From positions 806,001 to 870,000 of the forward strand of contig NZ_WVHS01000002.1 of NCBI RefSeq assembly GCF_009834915.1: 64,000 nt of DNA, in the 5' to 3' direction. Each line of letters starts with the position of its first letter. The stretch's first letter is position 1. This DNA is from Hufsiella ginkgonis (lineage in GTDB: Bacteria > Bacteroidota > Bacteroidia > Sphingobacteriales > Sphingobacteriaceae). Both the position numbers and the translations under genes were made by a program. The notes beneath the pieces were generated by a model. That model was not told where the DNA came from. It made no database searches and saw only the letters and a list, made by a program, of their open reading frames with translations. This document shows, piece after piece, positions 26,435 to 33,140 of the stretch.

Positions 26435-27316
26435 TCAACGCTTGCTTTCCCGCTTTTTGAAAAGTGTCATCAGTGGTTTGACATAGGATTCGTGTGTGCC
26501 TATCGCCGCAAAATCAACGCCCGATTTACGAAAGCTCTCCTTCACTTGCGCATTTCTTCTTAACGCATTCGCTTTAAAGGCTTTGCGCACTTCACTGTTC
26601 CCCGTATTTACCCAGGCTAGCCGGCCGGTCTCTTCGTCTTTTAACTGGATGAGCCCAAGATCAGGGAACTCCTCATCGTGTTTATCAAATAGCTTTAACG
26701 CGATGATGTCGTGCTTCTTATTGGCGATCTTCAATTCGCTTTCGAACGCCGGACTGATAAAATCCGAAATGAGGAACGCGGTGCATCGCTTTTTGAGCGC
26801 GCCGGTGAAGTATTTGAGCGCGCCGGCCACATCTGTTCCTGTATGGTCGGGCTTGAAATCGATCAGCTCGCGGATGATCATCAGGATGTGGCTCCGGCCT
26901 TTTTTGGGCGGGATAAACTTCTCCACTTTGTCGCTGAAAAACAGCACACCCACCTTGTCGTTGTTCTGGATGGCCGAAAAAGCCAGCACGGCACAAAGTT
27001 CGGTCGCCAGGTCCTGCTTTAACTGCTGCTGGGTGCCAAAATTCTTCGAGCCGCTTACGTCCATCAACAGCATCACCGTCAGTTCGCGCTCCTCGTCGAA
27101 CACCTTTACGTAGGGATGGTTAAACCGGGCAGTCACGTTCCAGTCGATGGTACGGATCTCGTCACCCGGCTGGTATTCGCGCACCTCGCTGAAAGCCATA
27201 CCTCTCCCCTTAAAGGCCGAATGGTACTCACCAGAAAACAGGTGATTACTCAGGCCCCGGGTTTTAATCTCGATCTTCCTGACTTTTTTGAGCAGCTCCT
27301 TGGTATCGCGGGCCAT
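26435..27316 (-). CDS. DUF58 domain-containing protein (MoxR partner)
   Basis: Start set at ATG 27316; the codon two residues upstream is TTG. About 293 residues, soluble. The DUF58 hallmark FKGRGMAFSEVREYQPGDEIRTIDWNVTAR is followed by a VWA-like fold with LLMDVSGSKNFG. DUF58 proteins accompany MoxR ATPases almost universally and may couple ATPase activity to the VWA membrane proteins encoded downstream. It lies 25 bp after moxR. Confidence 0.92.
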   Translation of the reverse strand: MARDTKELLKKVRKIEIKTRGLSNHLFSGEYHSAFKGRGMAFSEVREYQPGDEIRTIDWNVTARFNHPYVKVFDEERELTVMLLMDVSGSKNFGTQQQLKQDLATELCAVLAFSAIQNNDKVGVLFFSDKVEKFIPPKKGRSHILMIIRELIDFKPDHTGTDVAGALKYFTGALKKRCTAFLISDFISPAFESELKIANKKHDIIALKLFDKHDEEFPDLGLIQLKDEETGRLAWVNTGNSEVRKAFKANALRRNAQVKESFRKSGVDFAAIGTHESYVKPLMTLFKKRESKR

Positions 27317-27341
27317 AGTCAATAAATAAGAAATGTGCGGG

Positions 27342-28388
27342 TTAAGGTACTTCGATGGCGTTCAGGATCCCGGTAACGATGTCTTCGGCGGTCATGTTCT
27401 CCGCTTCCGCCTCATAGGTTAAGCCGATGCGGTGCCTCAGCACGTCGTGACAAACGGCCCGTACATCTTCGGGGATCACATAACCACGCCGCTTGATAAA
27501 GGCATATGCCTTTGCCGCTAAGGCGAGGTTGATGCTGGCACGTGGCGATGCGCCGAAGGAGATGAGGTTCTTATAACTAGCGAGCTTATATTGATCGGGG
27601 AAACGTGTAGCGAAAACAATATCAATAATGTACTGCTCGATTTTCTCGTCCATATACACCTCGCGCACGATTTTTCGGGCTTTCAAGATATCTTCCGGGT
27701 GGATCACCGGTGTAGGCTTCATCATTCCCTGCGGCGAGATGTTGGCCCGTATGATGCGTTTTTCTTCTTCCTTGCCGGGATAGCCGATCACTACCTTCAG
27801 CATAAAGCGGTCTACCTGCGCTTCGGGAAGCGGGTAAGTACCCTCCTGCTCGATGGGATTCTGGGTGGCCAGCACCAGGAACGGCGCGGGTAACGGGAAG
27901 GTATGGTCGCCGATGGTCACCTGCCGTTCCTGCATGGCCTCGAGCAGGGCGCTTTGCACTTTTGCCGGCGCACGGTTGATCTCATCCGCCAGGATAAAAT
28001 TGGAGAACAGCGGACCTTTCCGCACAATGAACTCTTCTTTCTTCTGGTTATAGATCATGGTGCCGATCAAATCGGCGGGTAAAAGGTCGGGGGTGAACTG
28101 GATCCTGCTGAAATCCGCCTGGATGGCTTTAGAAAGGGTGTTGATCGCCAATGTTTTCGCCAAACCTGGCACGCCTTCCAGTAAAATGTGCCCGTCGGCC
28201 AGCAAACCTATCAGCAAACGGTCTACCATGTATTTTTGCCCAACGATCACTTTATCCATCTCTATCTTCAGCACGTCGATAAAGGCGCTTTCCCGCTGGA
28301 TCATTTCGTTCAGCGCCCTGATATCCGTTGAGTAAGAAACCGGCGGCTGAGTGTCCTGCGGTAGGGTGTTGCTGTTATATTCTTCCAT
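27342..28388 (-). CDS. MoxR family AAA+ ATPase
   Basis: 348 residues. Walker A is GVPGLAKTL at 72-80, Walker B FILADEINRAPAKVQSALLEAMQE, sensor 1 LATQNPIEQEGTYPLPEAQVDRF, and the second AAA region FGASPRASINLALAAKAYA. It is the first gene of the moxR-DUF58-bat operon and a chaperone-like ATPase in the cytoplasm. A good promoter lies just upstream. Confidence 0.95.
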   Translation of the reverse strand: MEEYNSNTLPQDTQPPVSYSTDIRALNEMIQRESAFIDVLKIEMDKVIVGQKYMVDRLLIGLLADGHILLEGVPGLAKTLAINTLSKAIQADFSRIQFTPDLLPADLIGTMIYNQKKEEFIVRKGPLFSNFILADEINRAPAKVQSALLEAMQERQVTIGDHTFPLPAPFLVLATQNPIEQEGTYPLPEAQVDRFMLKVVIGYPGKEEEKRIIRANISPQGMMKPTPVIHPEDILKARKIVREVYMDEKIEQYIIDIVFATRFPDQYKLASYKNLISFGASPRASINLALAAKAYAFIKRRGYVIPEDVRAVCHDVLRHRIGLTYEAEAENMTAEDIVTGILNAIEVP

Positions 28389-28413
28389 GAGGTCGTTTTT
28401 ATTTTTCAGGAAG

Positions 28414-28444
28414 CAAACTTAAACACACAAACATTTTTTTCAAG
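28414..28444 (-). promoter_or_regulatory. Promoter of the moxR-bat operon
   Basis: Reading the minus strand: CTTG (one mismatch to TTTG), a spacer of exactly 19 bp, and the perfect box TAAGTTTG. Transcription should begin near 28407, about 20 bases before the moxR ATG. Confidence 0.6.
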
Positions 28445-28489
28445 CACGAAGCGGAGGGTTATTTGTTAAAATTTGTTAAAAAGAGAAAT

Positions 28490-28513
28490 GGAGAATCTAT
28501 CAACCTATTCTCC
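28490..28513 (-). terminator. Hairpin downstream of the cold-shock gene
   Basis: A perfect 7-bp stem GGAGAAT/ATTCTCC with a 10-base loop, 13 bp after the stop. On the minus strand it is followed by the pyrimidine-rich stretch ATTTCTCTTTTT. Confidence 0.5.
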
Positions 28514-28525
28514 GTTCCCTATATA

Positions 28526-28972
28526 TTAAATCTTCCTGACGTTGATGGCATGCAGGCCTTTCTGATCTGATTCGGTCTCGAAAGTTACTTTATCACGCTC
28601 CTTCACGGGCACCGTGAGGGCGTTGATGTGCACGAAAACGCTTTCCTGCGACTGGAGATCTTTAATAAACCCGTATCCTTTGGCTTCATTAAAGAAGGTG
28701 ATGGTTCCTGTACGGGCCGCTGCCGGTTCGTCCACCCTTTTTGCCACACCGATCTGGATCTCGGAGGCGTCAATTTTTTTCTTTTTGAAAGGGTCGGGGG
28801 GCGTTGAGGAAATATTTCCGTCTTCGTCCACGTAAGCCAGCATGTCGTCGAGGCCCTTTCCCTTGCTCGAAGTATTTTTACGCTCTTCGGCTTTCTCTTT
28901 TTTTTCCTGCTGTTTCTTTAGTCTTTTCTTTTCTTTTTCCTTCTTGCCGAAGGTTTCTGTTGATTTACCCAA
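28526..28972 (-). CDS. Cold-shock domain protein with a charged N-terminal extension
   Basis: 148 residues. The first ~35 are a highly charged Lys/Glu helix (KKEKEKKRLKKQQEKKEKAEE). The C-terminal ~65 form a cold-shock domain with the RNA-binding motifs KGYGFIKD (RNP1-like) and VFVHINAL (RNP2-like), starting TGTITFFNEAKGYGF. It would bind single-stranded RNA in the cytoplasm. The start codon is TTG: no ATG is available upstream in frame, and MGKSTETFGKKEKEKK is the start expected in relatives. A 170-bp divergent leader separates it from the hydrolase gene. Confidence 0.87.
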   Translation of the reverse strand: MGKSTETFGKKEKEKKRLKKQQEKKEKAEERKNTSSKGKGLDDMLAYVDEDGNISSTPPDPFKKKKIDASEIQIGVAKRVDEPAAARTGTITFFNEAKGYGFIKDLQSQESVFVHINALTVPVKERDKVTFETESDQKGLHAINVRKI

Positions 28973-29052
28973 TGGTGTGTGTTTTTTAGTTTTTATATGG
29001 GTGTAAGTTACGATTTTTTATCCGGCAATTCACGAGGTTTTTTACAGGTTTT

Positions 29053-29067
29053 AGAGCTATAAGCTCT
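29053..29067. promoter_or_regulatory. Short perfect inverted repeat between divergent genes
   Basis: AGAGCT-ATA-AGCTCT, 6-bp arms and 3-base loop, in the shared upstream region of the cold-shock gene and the alpha/beta hydrolase. It could be a hairpin in the cold-shock mRNA leader or an operator. Confidence 0.3.
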
Positions 29068-29142
29068 GCTTTATTCCGGGTTACGGTCAAACCAGGCTTA
29101 TTTCCTGTCGTTATAAGTTGGTACCTACTACCAGGAGACAAC

Positions 29143-29946
29143 ATGAAAAACACCATCGTATTTATCCACGGAATGTTCCAAAATCCCAAAAGTTGGGAAA
29201 AATGGACCAATTATTTTAGTGAAAAAGGATACCGCTGCCTGGCCCCTGCCTGGCCGTTACATAGCGGCGAGCCGCGCGACCTGAGAGAGAATCCGCCTGC
29301 CGGGTTGGGCGACCTCCGGCTTAACGACGTCGTGGGCGAGATAGAAAAGGTCATTTTGGGCCTTAACGAAAAACCCATTGTGATCGGTCATTCTGTCGGC
29401 GGCCTGATCGTACAATTGCTGGTTAACCGCGAAATGGTGAGCGCAGGCGTAGCCATTAACTCGGTTGCACCCAATGCCATGCTCGATTTCGACTGGGGGT
29501 TTTTAAAAAACAGCGCAATGATCGCCAACCCGCTGAAAGGTAATGAGCCTTTTTATATGGACCTGGAGAATTTCCATGCGTCGTTCTGCAATACCATGAC
29601 GCTGGAAGAAACCCGCGAACCGTACGGGCAATACGCGACGCACGACAGCCGAAACGTACTGCGCGATTGTATGGGCGAGGCGGGCCAGCTTGATACCGAA
29701 CTGCCGCATGTGCCGTTACTTTTCGTCGCAGGTGAAAAAGACGAGATCATTCCCAATACGCTGAACGAGAAGAATTTCAAGGCCTATACCGATGAAGCCA
29801 GCGTCACCTCCTTTAAGGAATTTGCCAACCGCGGCCATTTTATCTGCGGGCAGCCCGGCTGGGCGGAAGTAGCGGAATACACCTGCACCTGGCTGGAACA
29901 ACATGCCGTACCCGAGGCGGTTACAACAGGCGGATTCTATAAATAA
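29143..29946 (+). CDS. Alpha/beta hydrolase
   Basis: 267 residues, no signal peptide. The nucleophile elbow is GHSVGGL (Ser in VIGHSVGGLIVQLL), the oxyanion region FIHGMFQNPKSWEKW, acid Asp probably in VAGEKDEIIP, and His in NRGHFICGQPGW. This resembles small cytoplasmic hydrolases related to epoxide hydrolase and haloperoxidase folds. One of the few genes here with a clear Shine-Dalgarno sequence (AGGAGA at 29133-29138), suggesting strong translation. Substrate is unknown. Confidence 0.87.
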   Translation: MKNTIVFIHGMFQNPKSWEKWTNYFSEKGYRCLAPAWPLHSGEPRDLRENPPAGLGDLRLNDVVGEIEKVILGLNEKPIVIGHSVGGLIVQLLVNREMVSAGVAINSVAPNAMLDFDWGFLKNSAMIANPLKGNEPFYMDLENFHASFCNTMTLEETREPYGQYATHDSRNVLRDCMGEAGQLDTELPHVPLLFVAGEKDEIIPNTLNEKNFKAYTDEASVTSFKEFANRGHFICGQPGWAEVAEYTCTWLEQHAVPEAVTTGGFYK

Positions 29947-29970
29947 GTGAGTAAGTTACTCCGCATCCTT

Positions 29971-30005
29971 CCTGCGGAGGCTTCGCTGTCTTCGCACTCC
30001 GCAGG
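29971..30005. repeat. 9-bp inverted repeat between convergent genes
   Basis: Perfect arms CCTGCGGAG and CTCCGCAGG around a 17-base spacer. It lies between the stops of two convergent genes and has no T-run on either side. It could act as a bidirectional transcription or decay barrier, or be a REP-like element. Confidence 0.6.
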
Positions 30006-30014
30006 GATGAAATA

Positions 30015-30893
30015 TTATAAGCCCAGGGTGATTGAGTGGTCCCTGGCCTCATTTGAGACGCGCGACGCTTCCCAACCGATCATGGCGCTTTTGCGCTGAC
30101 TTCCCCAGTGGTACTGCCCGGTTTCGCCCGTGGCGCGGATCACGCGGTGACAGGGAATAAGCAGCGCCACCGGGTTATCGCCAACGGCAGAGCCCACCGC
30201 GCGACTGGCTTTGGGATGTTGGATCTCTTCGGCGATTTTCGAGTAGGTTGTCAGTCCGCCCATCGGGATCTTGAGCAGCGTCTCCCATACTTTCACCTGG
30301 AATGACGTACCTTTCAGGTGAAGCCTGATCTCGTTCAGCCGGCTCCAGTCCTGTGTAAAAATGAAGAGCGCGTTTTGCTGGACCGTATCAAGCAGGTGTT
30401 GGTAAGTTGCGTTCGGGAATTGCCTTTGAAGCCCGGCGAAGGCGGCTTCCTGTCCTTCATCGGCAAACGCCATGTAACAGATCCCTTTGGCGGTGGCCGC
30501 CACCAGTAGCGTTCCGAAGGGGCTCTCTGCAAAGCTGTAGTTGATTTTCAGTTGCTCCCCGCCATTCTTATACTCGCCGGGCGTCATCCCTTCTATACGC
30601 ACGAACAGGTCGTATAAACGGCCGGTACCCGAGAGGCCGGTTTCATAGGCGGTGTCGAACAGGGTAGCCTGTTTATCCTTCAATATGTTCTTAGCGTGTT
30701 CTATGCTCAGGTATTGAAGAAACTGTTTGGGGGTAATTCCCGCCCAATCCTTAAACATACGCTGAAAATGAAAGGGGCTGAGGCTCACATGCGCGGCCGC
30801 CTCTTCCAGCGAAGGCTGGCGCTTGTAATTTCCCTTTAAAAAGCCGATCGCCTGTTCGATCCTTTTATAATCAATTTCGTGTTGAGTTTCCAT
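30015..30893 (-). CDS. AraC-type HTH fused to O6-methylguanine-DNA methyltransferase (Ada-like)
   Basis: 292 residues in two parts. The N-terminal AraC helix-turn-helix spans about 10-105 (SLEEAAAHVSLSPFHFQRMFKDWAGITPKQFLQ). The C-terminal DNA methyltransferase spans about 115-285, with acceptor Cys248 in LLIPCHRVIRATGETGQYHWG. It transfers alkyl groups from O6-alkylguanine to itself. Classical Ada also has an N-terminal zinc-binding Cys domain that senses methylphosphotriesters; that domain is absent, so how the regulatory half senses damage is unclear. Probably cytoplasmic. Confidence 0.9.
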   Translation of the reverse strand: METQHEIDYKRIEQAIGFLKGNYKRQPSLEEAAAHVSLSPFHFQRMFKDWAGITPKQFLQYLSIEHAKNILKDKQATLFDTAYETGLSGTGRLYDLFVRIEGMTPGEYKNGGEQLKINYSFAESPFGTLLVAATAKGICYMAFADEGQEAAFAGLQRQFPNATYQHLLDTVQQNALFIFTQDWSRLNEIRLHLKGTSFQVKVWETLLKIPMGGLTTYSKIAEEIQHPKASRAVGSAVGDNPVALLIPCHRVIRATGETGQYHWGSQRKSAMIGWEASRVSNEARDHSITLGL

Positions 30894-30961
30894 GTGTTAC
30901 GATTTATCGATACAAAAGTAAGCGTAACGGGAAGCGAAGAAACCCGGATCTTGCGGAGTTG

Positions 30962-31792
30962 TCAGCGGTGGGAGTTATGGGAAACGGTGTTTTTGAGGGT
31001 GCCGATGGCATCGATGGATATCTCTACGACGTCTCCTGGTTTCAGGGTGAACTCGTTGGGGGGCACAAGGCACGTGCCGGTCATGAGGTAACAGCCATGT
31101 TCGAAGGAGGTTTCGCGAAAAAGGTAGCCGGCCAGCTCTTCGTGCTTGCGTTTCATGCGGCTGATCTTTACGGCGTCGTGGTACATCGTCTCCCCTTTAC
31201 GGAAAATCGACATGGCGATTTCCGTATCGTCCGCTACCGGCGATTCCGGAACATATAGGCAGGGACCGATAGCGGCGCTGCGATCGTAGATCTTCGCCTG
31301 CGGAAGGTACAGGGCGTTCTCCCCTTCTATGCTCCTGGAACTCATATCGTTACCTGCGGTATATCCCTGGATGTTCCCGTTCGAGTTGATGAAAAGCGTC
31401 AGTTCGGGCTCTGGTACGTTCCACGCCGAATCCTTGCGGATATAAACCGGCTCCCCTGGTCCCGATACCCGGCAGGCCGCCGATTTAAAGAACAGTTCGG
31501 GGCGCGCCGCATGGTAAACGCGGTCGTACAGGTCGGCGGCGCCGGATTCCTTAGATTCTTCCATCCTCGCCTCCATGCTGCGCGAATACGTTACGCCAGC
31601 TGCCCAGATCTCCTGGCCGCCAACAGGTGCGCAGATACCTGATAAGGTGGCGGTCTTCAACCCGGGCATCAAGCCAAGCAGGAATCCATACAAATGATCG
31701 CGGTTTACCAGCGTGTCCCAATCCTGTTCCACCTCGTATAACGAATCTTCGTATCCCAGAACAATGCCGTTTAATGTTTTATACAATTTCAT
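30962..31792 (-). CDS. Fumarylacetoacetate hydrolase family protein
   Basis: 276 residues. The metal site is recognisable: FFKSAACRVSGPGEPVYIRKDS, the acidic VPEPELTLFINSNGNIQGYTAGNDMSSRSIEGEN segment (Glu/Asp ligands), and the C-terminal TGTCLVPPNEFTLKPGDVVEISIDAIGTLKN. FAH family enzymes cleave C-C bonds in, or isomerise, 2-keto acids, for example in aromatic or sugar acid breakdown. The GAGVTY-like variant region reads WAAGVTYSRSMEAR, typical of the sugar-acid branch. It precedes the Ada-like gene by 68 bp on the same strand. Confidence 0.87.
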   Translation of the reverse strand: MKLYKTLNGIVLGYEDSLYEVEQDWDTLVNRDHLYGFLLGLMPGLKTATLSGICAPVGGQEIWAAGVTYSRSMEARMEESKESGAADLYDRVYHAARPELFFKSAACRVSGPGEPVYIRKDSAWNVPEPELTLFINSNGNIQGYTAGNDMSSRSIEGENALYLPQAKIYDRSAAIGPCLYVPESPVADDTEIAMSIFRKGETMYHDAVKISRMKRKHEELAGYLFRETSFEHGCYLMTGTCLVPPNEFTLKPGDVVEISIDAIGTLKNTVSHNSHR

Positions 31793-31957
31793 ACAGGCAA
31801 GGTAAGGTTTCCGGCTTAATCCTTTCCCCGGCGGTCGTGCATTTTTTGCTTTTCACAGAATTTATCCTGCAATGTTTATGATTACTGGTTACGTGGGCAA
31901 AGCGACTGGTACGATGGTGAACACGCCCGGTGGTGCAGGGCAAAACCCACGCACAGG

Positions 31958-32836
31958 TTAAAAGCGGACGCCCAGGATCGATTTCCAGAGCGGGCGTGTT
32001 AGCAGGTTGAACCCGCCGAAGTCATTTACGAACTCCACTACCCCGCCGAGACAGTTTTCGGCAAACTTAGCTTTGTAGTTGCGATAAGCGATCCGGTATA
32101 ATTTTTCCGGGTCGGGGATTCCGATCCGCTGGTAGATCTCCTTGCGTATGTACAGGCTTCTGAGGAAGTAGATATTTCCCAATACCAGCAGGCTGTACAA
32201 GGTCTTCTTAAAAAAGCCGGCTTTGGCGGTATACCGTTCCAGCAATCCTTTAGTAAAATGAATATGCCTGCCCTCTTCGATAGAGTGCAGCTCATTCACC
32301 TTTTTCAGCACATTGTAAACGCCTGGTTCCTTCCGGAGGTAGTAACCATACTTATCCGTTACCAGTTCAACGGATAATCCCGTCATGAACATAAAGTCGG
32401 GCGGCAGGTATTTCGCGGTAAACGTGCCCGCAAAGCGATGCCACCGTGTCGGTTTTACCGGGTCGCCGTTTAACCGCATGATGGCTTGCGTAAACATCTC
32501 CTGGTGGCGGTATTCCTCGATCACTTCGCGGATGAGGAAGCGGTGCTCGGCGTGGTGCGGCGGGATATCCAGGATATAACGGTTCACGAAAAGACAAAAC
32601 AGCTGCTCTCCCCACCCGTACGAATACATCACCTGTACGGTCTCATGCCGGCCCAGATCGAGTTTTTGCCCGGGCGTCAGCGTATCGTATACCGGGAGGC
32701 CGTGCAGGGAGTTCAGCCGTTCGGGGAGGAAAACATCACCGGGCAGCGGATCATCCTGCCAGGGAATGTAGGTTTCCGGCAGCAGGGGATGCTCCTTGCT
32801 GATGCGGATCAGCCGTTCTATCTCATGGGTTTCCAT
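31958..32836 (-). CDS. AurF-like diiron oxygenase family protein
   Basis: 292 residues, helical, soluble. Two diiron-type motifs are present: EEYRHQEMF (Glu107/108, His111, Glu113) and HSIEEGRH (His184, Glu187/188, His191). Further acidic residues are in GRHETVQVMYSYGWGEQ and GLSVELVTDKYG. This is the pattern of AurF-type N-oxygenases, which oxidise arylamines to nitro compounds. Ligand spacing fits, but the natural substrate is unknown and no biosynthetic cluster surrounds it. It sits 1 bp after a small membrane-protein gene. Confidence 0.75.
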   Translation of the reverse strand: METHEIERLIRISKEHPLLPETYIPWQDDPLPGDVFLPERLNSLHGLPVYDTLTPGQKLDLGRHETVQVMYSYGWGEQLFCLFVNRYILDIPPHHAEHRFLIREVIEEYRHQEMFTQAIMRLNGDPVKPTRWHRFAGTFTAKYLPPDFMFMTGLSVELVTDKYGYYLRKEPGVYNVLKKVNELHSIEEGRHIHFTKGLLERYTAKAGFFKKTLYSLLVLGNIYFLRSLYIRKEIYQRIGIPDPEKLYRIAYRNYKAKFAENCLGGVVEFVNDFGGFNLLTRPLWKSILGVRF

Positions 32837-32837
32837 T

Positions 32838-33140
32838 TTAGCTGATAATGTTAAACAGGAATAAAATAGCCGTCACGAACAAAATGATCAGCCCGGCTAA
32901 AAAGAGAAAATCTGCAAGATACTCATACCGGGTGCCTGATTTGATGCTGCCGCGGATAGAGAGGAACGACAACATACAACTAAGCATAAAAAAGACGATG
33001 GCTATGGTTATGGTTTCATCTATCACGGTCCGTTCATTCATTTTCAGGAACTTCAGGGAGGTTACCATCACAAAGCATAGCCCCAGCAAGTTTGACGAAG
33101 CGTTAAGGATGTGCGGCGATTTATCGTTTCCCCTGTTCAT
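32838..33140 (-). CDS. Small integral membrane protein
   Basis: 100 residues with three predicted membrane helices (SSNLLGLCFVMVTSLKFL, TIAIVFFMLSCMLSFLSI, FLFLAGLIILFVTAILFLFNI). I do not recognise the family. The start overlaps the end of the histidine-kinase gene by one base, and the AurF-like gene follows after 1 bp. It is therefore translated in the same unit and may be a membrane accessory of either neighbour. Confidence 0.75.
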   Translation of the reverse strand: MNRGNDKSPHILNASSNLLGLCFVMVTSLKFLKMNERTVIDETITIAIVFFMLSCMLSFLSIRGSIKSGTRYEYLADFLFLAGLIILFVTAILFLFNIIS

